64,000 nucleotides of DNA from Pseudomonas sp. MF4836 (GTDB lineage: Bacteria; Pseudomonadota; Gammaproteobacteria; Pseudomonadales; Pseudomonadaceae). The stretch lies in contig NZ_MVOL01000015.1 of assembly GCF_002018875.1 (NCBI RefSeq), positions 119,912 through 183,911 on the forward strand, in the 5' to 3' direction. The notes under the pieces are model-generated. The model worked only from the letters and a program-made list of their open reading frames with translations. It did not search any database and was not told the DNA's origin. A program made the position numbers and the translations under genes. Positions 16,121 to 24,590 of the stretch are shown here, piece by piece. How positions within the stretch are numbered: the first letter of the stretch is position 1; the number at the start of each line of letters is the position of its first letter.

Positions 16121-17359
16121 ATGGCTGTTGGGGCAAGGCTGTCGCTGGCCGCGCTGGCGTTGGTGTTGAGCGCGCCGGTATGGGCGGCGAAGAAAGTTGA
16201 TCTGGATTACCACGTGCGTTTCCTGCCGCAGAGCGATCAGGCCGAAGTGCGCCTGACCCTGGCCGATGGGGCGGCGGTGCGCAGCCTGGATTTCGACCTG
16301 GGCCGCAGCGGTGATTACAGCGACTTCCAGGCCGACGGCCAATGGCAGGGCACGGCGCCCCAGGCCGGGGCCGAGCAACGCGGGGTCTGGCGCCCGGCCA
16401 GCGGCAAGGCCAGCCTGAGTTATCGGGTACGCATCAGCCACAGCCCGAAAAAGGGCAGTTTCGACAGCCGCATGACTGCCAAGTGGGCGCTGTTACGGGG
16501 TGAAAGCCTGGTGCCGGCGGCCAAGCTCGATCAGCAGGACGGCATCGAGCTGGTTTCGCGGCTGGAGTTTGAATTGCCCAGCGGCTGGAAAAGCGTCGAA
16601 ACCGCCTGGCCACGCATCGGCAAGAACCGTTTTCGCATCGACAACCCCTCACGCCTGTTCGATCGCCCCAGCGGCTGGATGCTGGCCGGCAACCTTGGCA
16701 GCCGCCGCACACGCCTGGGGGAAACCGAGGTCACGGTCACCTCGCCTCTGAGCCAGGGCATGCGCCGCATGGATGTCCTGACCCTGCTGACCTTTGTCTG
16801 GCCCCAGGTGCAGGCGCTGTTTCCACGGCACCCGGACAAACTGCTGATTGTCGGCGCCGCCGACCCCATGTGGCGCGGCAGCCTGGCTGGGCGCGATTCG
16901 ATCTACCTGCACAGCCATCTGCCGCTGATCAGCGAAAGTGGCAACAGCCCGCTGTTGCGTGAGTTGGTGCAGGTGATTGCGCGGATCAACGACAGCGAGC
17001 GCAGCGACTGGATCAGCGAAGGCCTGGCCGAGTACTACTCGATCGAGCTGCTGCGCCGCGCCGGCGGCATCAGCGATGAGCGTTACCAGACGCTGGAGCG
17101 TGGATTGGCCAAGCGCAGCCACGCCGTCAGCAGTTTGCGAGGGGAACAGGTGAATGAGGCGACGGTGGCCAAGGCGGTGTTGCTGCTGCAGGAACTGGAC
17201 CGCGAGATCCGCCTCAAGACCCGCAACAAGCGCTCCCTGGATGATGTTCTGGGCGCGTTGATGCGCCTGGAAAGCGTCAGCACCAAGGAGTTTGTGCAGA
17301 TCAGTGAAAGCGTGCTGGGAGAGTCGTCGACTGTGCTGGATACCGACCTGTTGCACTGA
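16121..17359 (+). CDS. Exported protein with degenerate gluzincin-peptidase domain
   Basis: A 412-residue protein with a clear signal peptide (MAVGARLSLAALALVLSAPVWA-AKK) and an all-beta N-terminal half. The C-terminal half resembles the catalytic region of M1/M61-like gluzincin peptidases: SPLLRELVQVIARIN followed by WISEGLAEYYSIELLRRAGG. In active enzymes the first segment is H-E-x-x-H. Here both zinc-binding His positions appear to be Arg and Gln, while the Glu and the downstream EGLAEY Glu remain. A catalytically dead binding protein is therefore likely. The ATG at 16121 is chosen because AAGGAG precedes it by five bases; one at 16100 is less likely. Function is unknown. Confidence 0.7.
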   Translation: MAVGARLSLAALALVLSAPVWAAKKVDLDYHVRFLPQSDQAEVRLTLADGAAVRSLDFDLGRSGDYSDFQADGQWQGTAPQAGAEQRGVWRPASGKASLSYRVRISHSPKKGSFDSRMTAKWALLRGESLVPAAKLDQQDGIELVSRLEFELPSGWKSVETAWPRIGKNRFRIDNPSRLFDRPSGWMLAGNLGSRRTRLGETEVTVTSPLSQGMRRMDVLTLLTFVWPQVQALFPRHPDKLLIVGAADPMWRGSLAGRDSIYLHSHLPLISESGNSPLLRELVQVIARINDSERSDWISEGLAEYYSIELLRRAGGISDERYQTLERGLAKRSHAVSSLRGEQVNEATVAKAVLLLQELDREIRLKTRNKRSLDDVLGALMRLESVSTKEFVQISESVLGESSTVLDTDLLH

Positions 17360-17424
17360 CCCCGCCAAGCCTGAGCCCGGCGCCCACGCAGCAAGCGCGG
17401 GGGGCCGGTGTCAGGCGTCAGGGC

Positions 17425-17802
17425 TTAAACCCCGGCTTTGGGGGACTTCAGTGATTCATTGCCGGTGACTGTCGCTGTACGGGTCGCCGCCTCGGCATTG
17501 GCCTTGAGGTTTTTCAGCTCTTCGCCTGCGCGTTCGATTTTCGCCCGCACGTTGTTCATGTCCTGACGGCTTTTCTCCAGCAGGCTTTTTGCCGAGCTGT
17601 GGCCGGTAATGCCACGAGCCAGGGCGACCCCGCCGATGGCCACCTGGATCAGGCCGAATACGCCGCCACGGCGCAGGCCCTTGCCCATCATCACCACGCC
17701 ACCGGCCAGCGAGCCGATACGCTCCCAGCCCTGGACGTTCTGCTCAGGCAGGGTTTGAAACGGGGTGGAGTCGATGCGTTGAATCCGGTTGCTGTCGCTC
17801 AT
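17425..17802 (-). CDS. DUF2892 small membrane protein
   Basis: A 125-residue protein. Its middle (residues about 28-70) has the DUF2892 pattern: NVQGWERIGSLAGGVVMMGKGL, then a second glycine-rich membrane segment FGLIQVAIGGVALARGITGHS. The C-terminal third is a charged, probably coiled-coil helix (SRQDMNNVRAKIERAGEELK). Function is unknown; members often sit in the inner membrane. GGAG at eight bases supports the ATG at 17802. The SPOUT methyltransferase gene lies immediately upstream on the same strand. Confidence 0.75.
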   Translation of the reverse strand: MSDSNRIQRIDSTPFQTLPEQNVQGWERIGSLAGGVVMMGKGLRRGGVFGLIQVAIGGVALARGITGHSSAKSLLEKSRQDMNNVRAKIERAGEELKNLKANAEAATRTATVTGNESLKSPKAGV

Positions 17803-17883
17803 GATCTGTCTCCAGAGGGGTAATGGATATAAAGCTGACTGCACAAGGGCGTCGCTTGTTCCATTCAATGTGCGGGCGGTGGC

Positions 17884-18351
17884 TCAGAATTTGGGGCCGG
17901 AGCGGGTGTTGTTGCCTTTGGCCAGACGGTCGTAAAGCACCACGTTGACGGTGGCGGCGAGGTTCATGCAACCGGTGGTCGGGATGTACACCACGTCCTC
18001 GCACCAGTCACGGATGTCCTTGTCCAGGGAGCCGTCCTCCGGGCCGAAAATGTACAGCGCGCGGTCCGGGTGGGTGTATTCGGGCAGCGAACGGGCGCCT
18101 TCCACCAACTCCACCGCCACCGGCACGCAGCCCAGGGGCAGGATCTTCTTCAGGTCGTCGATGCCGATCAGCGGGATGTCCTGATGCACTTTCTTGGTGT
18201 CAGTGACAAAGTCCCGGGCCCGTTCGTAGCGCTTGCCGGTGTAGAACACCGAGGCGACGCCATAGCAGCCGGCGGCGCGCATCACCGAACCGACGTTCTC
18301 CGGCGACTTGGGGTTATACAAACCAATGCAGCTGTACCTTTTGTTTGCCAC
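17884..18351 (-). CDS. SPOUT-superfamily RNA 2'-O-methyltransferase (TrmH-like)
   Basis: A 155-residue protein of the SpoU/TrmH class, which methylates ribose 2'-OH in tRNA or rRNA using SAM held in a trefoil knot. Motif 1 is NPKSPENVGSVMRAAGCYG near the N-terminus, motif 2 is LYIFGPEDGSLDKDI and motif 3 is VYIPTTGCMNLAATVNVVLYDR. It is short, lacking an N-terminal RNA-binding extension. A GTG at 18351 is chosen because homologous sequence begins there; upstream codons read through unrelated sequence. The specific RNA target is unknown, and the motifs do not clearly match TrmL. Confidence 0.82.
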   Translation of the reverse strand: MANKRYSCIGLYNPKSPENVGSVMRAAGCYGVASVFYTGKRYERARDFVTDTKKVHQDIPLIGIDDLKKILPLGCVPVAVELVEGARSLPEYTHPDRALYIFGPEDGSLDKDIRDWCEDVVYIPTTGCMNLAATVNVVLYDRLAKGNNTRSGPKF

Positions 18352-18484
18352 GAGCGGGGAGCCTTCGAGAAAAAGCGCGATTATACGGGGATCGACGCGG
18401 GTCTGGGGGCGGGGGCAGCAAGCGCCCTCGTCATAAAAGAATCTGCAGGGCAGGCCGGGCATGGCGCCCGGCCGGACGGGCGGC

Positions 18485-18847
18485 TTACTCGTCTTTCTTC
18501 ATCAACCCTGCCAGCGCGGCGAAGGGGTTGTGGGTGGCCTTGGCGATGGTCGGGGAACTCAGGGAACCGTCGCCGAAGTACTGCTGGTCGGTGTAGCGCG
18601 AGTGCTCGTTGTCGTGGCAGTACAGGCACAGCAGTTCCCAGTTGGAACCGTCCTGCGGGTTGTTGTCGTGGTTGTGGTCGCGGTGGTGCACGGTCAGTTC
18701 GCTCAGGCGCTTGCCGGCGAACTCGCGTGCGCAGCGCCCGCAGACGTGGGGGTACATCTTCAGGGCCTTGTCGCGGTAACCCATTTCCCGGTCGCGCTGG
18801 GCGTCGGCGAGGATGCGGTCCAGTTTGGAGGTGTTGGTCGAACTCAT
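18485..18847 (-). CDS. yajD: YajD-type HNH nuclease
   Basis: A 120-residue HNH-endonuclease fold. The HNH motif spans VHHRDHNHDNNPQDGSNWEL and LCLYCHDNEHS. Zinc-binding pairs CGRC and CLYC flank it. YajD is a widespread stand-alone HNH protein of unknown physiological role. It lies upstream of the SPOUT methyltransferase gene and downstream of the spermidine-synthase-like gene, all on the minus strand. Confidence 0.87.
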   Translation of the reverse strand: MSSTNTSKLDRILADAQRDREMGYRDKALKMYPHVCGRCAREFAGKRLSELTVHHRDHNHDNNPQDGSNWELLCLYCHDNEHSRYTDQQYFGDGSLSSPTIAKATHNPFAALAGLMKKDE

Positions 18848-18898
18848 GGGTTCACCTTTAGTTAGGAAGACTAATGACGGTAATGGACGAAGTTTAGC

Positions 18899-19585
18899 TC
18901 AGCCCTTGAGCTTCTCGGCAATCCAGATGGTGTGCCGGGTGCCCTTGTTGCCATGGGCAAAGACTTGCACTTCCTCGGCCTTGAAGCCGGCCTTGCGCAG
19001 CTTGTCGGAAAACTGTTTGTCAGCACTGGCCGACCACACCGCCAGCACGCCCTTGGGTCGCAGGGCCTTGGCGCAGGCCGCGAGGCCGCCGGCGGAATAG
19101 AGCCAGCTGTTGGCTTTCTGAGTCAGGCCTTCGGGGCCGTTGTCGACGTCGAGCATGATGGCGTCGAAACCCTGGGGTTCGGCTTGCAGCACCTTGGCCA
19201 CATCTTCCAGGCGGATCACGGTGCGGGGATCAAGCAGCGGGCGCCCGGATTTTTCCCCCAGGGGGCCGCGGTTCCATTCCACGACGCCCGGCACCAGCTC
19301 GGCCACCACTACTTCAGCGCTTTTGCCCAGGTGCTTGAGGGCCGAGGCCAGGGTGAAGCCCATGCCCAGGCCGCCAATCAGTACCCGTGAGCCCGGGCGT
19401 CCGGCGACCTTGCGGCAGGGGATCTCCGCCAGGGCGTCTTCGGAGCCGTGCATGCGCGTGTTCATCAATTGGCCGCCGTCACCGCCCTGGATCTTGATCA
19501 CGAAATCCTCGCCGTATTCGAACAGGCACAGGGCACCGCCGTTTTCAGGAATCGGGGTGGTGTCGAGCAGAACGAAACGTTTCAT
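18899..19585 (-). CDS. Spermidine synthase-fold protein
   Basis: A 228-residue protein with a SAM/dcSAM-binding Rossmann core: RVLIGGLGMGFTLASALKHLG, then VVVAELVPGVVEWNR and FDAIMLDVDNGPEGL. It matches the SpeE-like family often annotated as spermidine synthase or spermine/spermidine synthase domain protein, but is shorter than SpeE (about 280-300 residues) and no speD is nearby. It could be a methyltransferase. ATG at 19585 is the natural start; it is divergent from a small secreted protein with about 76 bases between them. Confidence 0.72.
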   Translation of the reverse strand: MKRFVLLDTTPIPENGGALCLFEYGEDFVIKIQGGDGGQLMNTRMHGSEDALAEIPCRKVAGRPGSRVLIGGLGMGFTLASALKHLGKSAEVVVAELVPGVVEWNRGPLGEKSGRPLLDPRTVIRLEDVAKVLQAEPQGFDAIMLDVDNGPEGLTQKANSWLYSAGGLAACAKALRPKGVLAVWSASADKQFSDKLRKAGFKAEEVQVFAHGNKGTRHTIWIAEKLKG

Positions 19586-19661
19586 GAGGGTCTCATTAGA
19601 GGAAGGCAAATCGGCCCGGTTGGGAGTAGCCTGACGGCTGATAATTGCGATGGAGCCATTG

Positions 19662-19967
19662 ATGAAGCGCACTATTCTAACGGTCATTGCCCGCGGCGCG
19701 CTCTTGCTAAGTGCGGCGCTGTCGATCAGCGGCCTGCAGGCCGAGGAGCTGCAAAGCGTCCCGGTGACCCCGACGCCGGCGATCGGCGCACCCGGCACGG
19801 CCACCCCGACCCCCTACCCACAGGTCACCCCACCCAGCACGCCCAAGGCCGGGGCCCATGGCGGCGCGCCCTTGCTGCCGCCAATCGACATGCCCAAGCC
19901 GCCCAAGGACCAGACCCTGCCGGGCCTTGAACAGAGCGAGAACAAGAGCAAGACGCCAGGCGGCTAG
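19662..19967 (+). CDS. Small secreted proline-rich protein
   Basis: A 101-residue protein with a signal peptide (MKRTILTVIARGALLLSAALSISGLQA) and a mature part rich in Pro, Thr and Gly (VPVTPTPAIGAPGTATPTPYP), ending in a polar tail. It has no folded-domain signature; probably periplasmic and disordered. The ATG at 19662 has TGGAG six bases upstream and is preferred over an ATG at 19650. Its TAG stop overlaps the TAG of the convergent gene in a shared CTAG. No function is recognised. Confidence 0.65.
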   Translation: MKRTILTVIARGALLLSAALSISGLQAEELQSVPVTPTPAIGAPGTATPTPYPQVTPPSTPKAGAHGGAPLLPPIDMPKPPKDQTLPGLEQSENKSKTPGG

Positions 19968-20437
19968 AACTGTTGCGAGAGCAGTTGCCCGTCGGCCATG
20001 CGCAGGCGCCTGGACAGCGACACGGCGATGGCGCGAATGATCTTGGCGGCGATTTTCGGCGCATCGTTGAGCATCTTCTCCAGGGAGTCCTTGCCTAGGT
20101 TCAACAGCTGGCAATCGCTGGCGGCGACGCAACTGGCCGAGCGTCGCTCGCCGTCGAGCACCGCCATTTCACCGAACGCCCGGCCACTGCGCAGAGTGGC
20201 GATGGTCACGGGCTGGCCGTCGCTGGTGCGTTTTTGTACCGCCACCTGGCCGGAGTGGATGATGCACATGAAGCTGCCGGCATCGCCCTCGTGAAAGATT
20301 TCTTCACCCTGGGCGATGCTGCTGATGCTGAAGTAGCCGGCCGCCGCTACGAAGTCGGCGGGCAGGAGTTGATCGAACAGGCCGCAATCCATCAGCCAGT
20401 CGCGAATCTCGTTGTTCAGTAAGGTCGGTTCAGACAT
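19964..20437 (-). CDS. Cyclic nucleotide-binding domain protein
   Basis: A 157-residue protein, essentially one cNMP-binding beta-roll. Conserved features are EIFHEGDAGSFMCIIHSGQVAVQKR and the phosphate-binding cassette FGEMAVLDGERRSASCVA, followed by a C-terminal helix. There is no DNA-binding helix-turn-helix, so it is not a CRP-type regulator by itself. It may sense cAMP or c-di-GMP in trans; target unknown. It lies downstream of the oligopeptidase-like region on the opposite strand to the small secreted protein. Confidence 0.8.
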   Translation of the reverse strand: MSEPTLLNNEIRDWLMDCGLFDQLLPADFVAAAGYFSISSIAQGEEIFHEGDAGSFMCIIHSGQVAVQKRTSDGQPVTIATLRSGRAFGEMAVLDGERRSASCVAASDCQLLNLGKDSLEKMLNDAPKIAAKIIRAIAVSLSRRLRMADGQLLSQQF

Positions 20438-20539
20438 ATCGTCACGGTCTTTTTCTTGTGTCTGTAGCGGGTCCGGGCGCGCTTGATCGCGCAAGGAGCC
20501 GGCGGTGCAATGTAAGACACAGCCGCCGGCGGGAGTTCC

Positions 20540-22594
20540 TCAGGCCAGGCCCAGAATCTTCAAAACAAATGCATATTCGAGTGCTACGTCACGCAATCCC
20601 TGGTAACGCCCGCTCATGCCGCCATGGCCGGCACCCAACTCGGTCTTGAGCAGCAGCAGGTTGTCGTCGGTTTTGCTGGCCCGCAGTTTGGCCACCCATT
20701 TCGCGGCTTCCCAGTACTGCACGCGGCTGTCGTTGTAGCCGGCGATCACCAGGGTCGCCGGGTAGGCCTGGGCCCGGACGTTTTCATAGGGCGCGTAGGC
20801 CTTGATCCGATCGAAGACCTCGGGCTCCTCGGGGTTGCCCCATTCGTCGTATTCGGTGACGGTCAGCGGCAGCTCGGGGTCGAGCATGGTGTTGAGGACA
20901 TCGACGAACGGCACCTCGGCAATCGCCGCCTTGAACAGCTCGGGGCGTTGATTGAGCACCGCGCCGATCAGCAGGCCGCCGGCGCTGCCGCCGCTGATCA
21001 CCAACTGCTCGGGGCTGGTCAGGCCTTGGGCGATCAGGTGTTCGGCGCAGGCGATAAAGTCGCTGAAGGTGTTCTGCTTGTGTTCCTGCTTGCCGGCGCG
21101 ATACCAGGCCTCGCCCAGCTCGCCGCCGCCGCGCACGTGGGCGATGGCAAAGGCCACGCCGCGGTCGAGCAGGCTCAGGCGGGCGTGGGAGAACCAGGGG
21201 TCGAGGCTCTCGCCGTAGGCGCCGTAGCCATACAGGTACAGCGGCGTCGGCTGGCCCAGGGCTTCGCGCTTGATCACCAGGCTGATGGGCACCTGGGTGC
21301 CGTCCGCAGCGCTGGCCCACAGGCGCTGGCTGACATAGGCCTCGGGGTCGAACACGCCCAGTACCGGAGTCTCCTTGAGCACGCTCTGGGCACCGCTGGC
21401 CAGTATCAGCTGGCGCACCTGCGCCGGACGGTTCAGGGCTTCGTAGCGCAGGCGGATGCGATCGCTGACGAACTCCAGAGTGTTCTGCACATGCAGGCTG
21501 TAGGCCGCATCCGGCAGTTGCACGCGGTAGGCGGGCAGGCCGTCGGGGTGCACCTCGATGATCGGCAGGCCGCCTTCGCGCAGGCTCAGGGTCATGGCGC
21601 CAGCGTTCAGGCTCAGGCCATCGAGCATCACCGTGTCGCTGTGGGGGATGAGCAATTGCCAGTCGGCTTCTTCAGGTGCCTGGCCCTGGTCCGGGGCCTG
21701 GTACAGGGCGTAGTTGATGCCGTCGCGGTTGCTGCGGATAAACCAGGTCCACTGGCCGTCGAGCAGGCCGTGGTCGACATCGTATTCATGGTCTTCGACC
21801 CGTGGCGCCAGGCAGGCGAAGGCCTCTTGCGGCCGCGAGGCATCCAGGGCCCAGACTTCGCTGGTGGTCTTGCTGCCCAGGGACAGCAGCAACTGGCGCT
21901 CGGAGCTTGCGCGGTAGCAATGCAGGAAGAAGCGCCCGTCCGGCTCGTGGAACACCTCTTCGGCCGCGGTGCCGTCCAGGCGATAGCGGTACAGCTTGTG
22001 CGGGCGATGGGTGTCGTCCAGCTCGCCGAAAAACAGGGTCAGGCTGTCGTTGGCCCAGGTCATGCTGCCGTCGCAGTCTTCGAACGCCAGCTCGCTGAGC
22101 TTGCCGTTGGACAGCTCCTTGACGAACAGGGTGTAGACCTCTTCGCCGGTGGTATCGAGGCTGTAGGCCAGGCGCTGGTGGTCGGGGCTGATGCTGAAGG
22201 CGCCCAGGGAAAAGAACCCGCCGCCGGCCAGTTCGTTGGGGTCGAGCAGCAGCTGTTCGGCGCTTTCGTCGACGCTCAGGCTGTCGTCGGCCGGGCGCGG
22301 GCAGCGGTAGTGCCGTGCGTACTCGTCGCCGGCGGTGGTGCGTGTGTAATACAGGTAGGGGCCCCAAGGCGAGGGCAGGGACAAGTCGGTTTCGAGGATC
22401 CGGCCCTTGATCTCCTGGAACAGGGTCTCGCGCAGCGCGGCCTGGTCGGCCAATGCGCTTTCCTGGTAGCTGTTTTCAGCCTTGAGGTAGTCGAGCACCG
22501 CGTCGGTGTCGCGTTCCTGCAGCCAGGCGTACGGGTCAGAACCTTCGGCCTTGTGGGCGATCGGGGCGCTGGTGGCGTTGGCAGATAGGGGCAT
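20540..22594 (-). CDS. ptrB: Oligopeptidase B (S9 family)
   Basis: A 684-residue serine peptidase that cleaves after Lys/Arg in short peptides, in cytosol or periplasm. It has an N-terminal seven-bladed propeller (residues about 70-400) gating a C-terminal alpha/beta-hydrolase. The nucleophile is in VISGGSAGGLLIGAVLN, the acid in YNDSRVQYWEAAKW and the base in GAGHGGMSGRY. Length is near that of the E. coli enzyme. The start at 22594 gives MPLSANATSAPIAH; the frame stays open upstream but that part has no family similarity. Divergent from a small membrane protein gene with about 100 bases between them. Confidence 0.92.
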   Translation of the reverse strand: MPLSANATSAPIAHKAEGSDPYAWLQERDTDAVLDYLKAENSYQESALADQAALRETLFQEIKGRILETDLSLPSPWGPYLYYTRTTAGDEYARHYRCPRPADDSLSVDESAEQLLLDPNELAGGGFFSLGAFSISPDHQRLAYSLDTTGEEVYTLFVKELSNGKLSELAFEDCDGSMTWANDSLTLFFGELDDTHRPHKLYRYRLDGTAAEEVFHEPDGRFFLHCYRASSERQLLLSLGSKTTSEVWALDASRPQEAFACLAPRVEDHEYDVDHGLLDGQWTWFIRSNRDGINYALYQAPDQGQAPEEADWQLLIPHSDTVMLDGLSLNAGAMTLSLREGGLPIIEVHPDGLPAYRVQLPDAAYSLHVQNTLEFVSDRIRLRYEALNRPAQVRQLILASGAQSVLKETPVLGVFDPEAYVSQRLWASAADGTQVPISLVIKREALGQPTPLYLYGYGAYGESLDPWFSHARLSLLDRGVAFAIAHVRGGGELGEAWYRAGKQEHKQNTFSDFIACAEHLIAQGLTSPEQLVISGGSAGGLLIGAVLNQRPELFKAAIAEVPFVDVLNTMLDPELPLTVTEYDEWGNPEEPEVFDRIKAYAPYENVRAQAYPATLVIAGYNDSRVQYWEAAKWVAKLRASKTDDNLLLLKTELGAGHGGMSGRYQGLRDVALEYAFVLKILGLA

Positions 22595-22693
22595 GAATGG
22601 CTCTCGGGGATGACAAATGAGGGCTTGGCAGACGGCGTTGCAGCCTGACATGCGAAAAGCCGTTATCATAAGCGCCTCTTTGCCTGCCTTGCC

Positions 22694-23191
22694 ATGGACA
22701 CCATGACCGAGAACGACTATCTGATCGCCTGGGGCCTTTACGCCTTTGCCGCCTTGGGCTGCCTGCTGGTGTGCATGCGCATGACCCGCTGGATGTGGCG
22801 CTGGCTGCGCGAACCGCTGCGGGTGGTGGTGGCGGTGCTGCTGTTCTGCCCGACCATCATTGACCCGGTCAAGGAAAAGTACGCTCCGGCCGTGGCCATC
22901 ACCGCCCTGGACCTGGCGTTCAAGGTGGGCAACAACGCCTGGCGCGCGGTTTCCGACCTGCTCATGTACGGCATGATCGCCTTTGGCCTGTACTTGGTCT
23001 TTGTGCTGATCCGCTGGCCGATCGAACGTGCATCCGCTGCACGCAAGGAACGCAACGAAGCCGCCAAGGCCGCTGCCCAGGCCGCCGAGCGTGATGATGA
23101 TCAACCCTTTGGCGGCGCCGGCGACGATCGTTATGGTCGCCCTCCGGTTTCCGGCAGTCCCCAGCGGTCGCGCGTCGAACCGCGTTTGTAA
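22694..23191 (+). CDS. Conserved membrane protein, function unknown
   Basis: A 165-residue protein with three predicted membrane segments (residues about 8-28, 41-56 and 92-110) and a charged, Arg/Glu/Ala-rich cytosolic tail with a low-complexity end. No family name is certain. Two ATGs (22694 and 22703) are possible; the later one has TGGA upstream at short spacing. It lies 32 bases before the glutamine amidotransferase gene and is followed by DUF2937, suggesting a three-gene transcript. Confidence 0.65.
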   Translation: MDTMTENDYLIAWGLYAFAALGCLLVCMRMTRWMWRWLREPLRVVVAVLLFCPTIIDPVKEKYAPAVAITALDLAFKVGNNAWRAVSDLLMYGMIAFGLYLVFVLIRWPIERASAARKERNEAAKAAAQAAERDDDQPFGGAGDDRYGRPPVSGSPQRSRVEPRL

Positions 23192-23223
23192 GCCTGTACC
23201 GGCATTGAAGCGAGAGTCCGAGC

Positions 23224-24000
23224 ATGTGTGAGTTATTGGGCATGAGCGCCAATGTCCCGACCGATATCGTGTTCAGCTTTACCGGGCTGATGCAGCGCGG
23301 CGGCCGTACCGGCCCGCACCGTGATGGTTGGGGCATCGCCTTCTACGAGGGCCGAGGCCTGCGCCTGTTCCAGGACCCGGCGGCCAGCAGCGAGTCGGAA
23401 GTGGCCAACCTGGTGCAACGCTATCCGATCAAGAGCGAAGTGGTGATCGGCCATATTCGCCAGGCCAACGTCGGCAAGGTCTGCCTGTCCAACACCCATC
23501 CGTTTGTCCGCGAGCTGTGGGGGCGCAACTGGTGTTTCGCCCATAACGGCCAGTTGGCCGACTTCCAGCCGGCGCCGAGTTTCTACCGCCCGGTGGGCGA
23601 TACCGACAGCGAAGCGGCGTTCTGCGACCTGCTCAACCGCGTGCGCGCGGCGTTCCCTGAACCGGTAGAGGTCGAGGAACTGCTGCCGTCGCTGGTGGCG
23701 GCCTGCGCCGAGTACCGCAGCAAGGGCGTGTTCAACTGCCTGCTCAGCGACGGGGACTGGCTGTTCTGCTATTGCTCGACCAAGCTCGCGCAGATTACCC
23801 GGCGTGCGCCTTTCGGCCCGGCGCGCTTGAAGGATGTCGATGTGATCGTCGACTTCCAGGCCGAGACCACACCCAATGACGTGGTGACGGTGATCGCCAC
23901 CGAACCCCTGACCGAAAACGAAACCTGGACCCGTTACGAACCGGGCCAATGGAGCCTGTGGCGGCGCGGCGAATGCGTCAGCCACGGCCAGACCGAATAA
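23224..24000 (+). CDS. Class II glutamine amidotransferase (YafJ family)
   Basis: A 258-residue Ntn-type glutaminase domain. The N-terminal Cys2 nucleophile (MCELLGMSAN) is exposed after Met removal. Conserved substrate-pocket elements follow: GGRTGPHRDGWGIAFY, VVIGHIRQANVGKV and NWCFAHNGQL. It lacks any synthase domain, as in the stand-alone YafJ family, whose acceptor is unknown. It sits between two small membrane proteins in one direction; its stop codon is 11 bases before the DUF2937 start. Confidence 0.87.
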   Translation: MCELLGMSANVPTDIVFSFTGLMQRGGRTGPHRDGWGIAFYEGRGLRLFQDPAASSESEVANLVQRYPIKSEVVIGHIRQANVGKVCLSNTHPFVRELWGRNWCFAHNGQLADFQPAPSFYRPVGDTDSEAAFCDLLNRVRAAFPEPVEVEELLPSLVAACAEYRSKGVFNCLLSDGDWLFCYCSTKLAQITRRAPFGPARLKDVDVIVDFQAETTPNDVVTVIATEPLTENETWTRYEPGQWSLWRRGECVSHGQTE

Positions 24001-24011
24001 GGACATCCCCT

Positions 24012-24554
24012 ATGTTGCTCAGTTATCTGCGGCTGGTGTTGTTTGCAGCGGGCCTGTTGATTGGCGTGCAAGTGCCGGGTTTTATCAGCGATTACGCCAA
24101 GCGCGTCGAAGCCCACCTGATCGAGGCGCAAACCGGCCTGCAAGGCTTCCAGGGCACCGCCCAGCAGTTCTTCAAGGGTGATCTGCAAGCCCTGGTGGCG
24201 CATTACCGCGCCAGTGACGACCCGGTGTTCCGCAGCGATGCCGACAGCCTGAGCGCGATGCTCAACCGCCAGTTGGCGCTGGACAAGCAGTTCCAGGCGA
24301 TGCAGGGCCCGTGGTACATCCGCGTGCTGCAGGTGGCGCTGGCGGCCGATCCGGATATCCGCAAGGAAACCTGGAACGGCTACAGCTATCAGATCCTGCT
24401 GACCCCGGAGGCGATGATCTGGGGCATGAGCGGCGCCTTGCTGCTGTCGTTCGGCATCGAGTGCCTGTTCCGCCTGATCGACTGGGTGGTGCTTGGCGGC
24501 AAGCGCCTGCGCCAGAGCCGGCCGATCGAAGAGCGCGACTTGCGCGGTCTGTAA
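24012..24554 (+). CDS. DUF2937 family membrane protein
   Basis: A 180-residue protein with a membrane helix at residues about 4-22 and another near 138-158, separated by an amphipathic helical region. It matches the DUF2937 family of uncharacterised inner-membrane proteins. AAGGA eight bases upstream marks the ATG at 24012. It is probably in one transcript with the amidotransferase. Confidence 0.72.
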   Translation: MLLSYLRLVLFAAGLLIGVQVPGFISDYAKRVEAHLIEAQTGLQGFQGTAQQFFKGDLQALVAHYRASDDPVFRSDADSLSAMLNRQLALDKQFQAMQGPWYIRVLQVALAADPDIRKETWNGYSYQILLTPEAMIWGMSGALLLSFGIECLFRLIDWVVLGGKRLRQSRPIEERDLRGL

Positions 24555-24590
24555 ACCTGCGGAGCCGGGCGTCGCATCAGCGGCGCCGGC

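Noticed and set aside
20624..22588. Long open frame antisense to oligopeptidase B
   Set aside because: High-GC coding DNA leaves the opposite strand open. The product is Gly/Ala/Val/Gln-rich with no family resemblance, and the sense gene has a full catalytic triad.
23224..24000. A glutamate synthase or PurF fragment
   Set aside because: The protein is complete at the size of YafJ, has no synthase domain and keeps its own start and stop.
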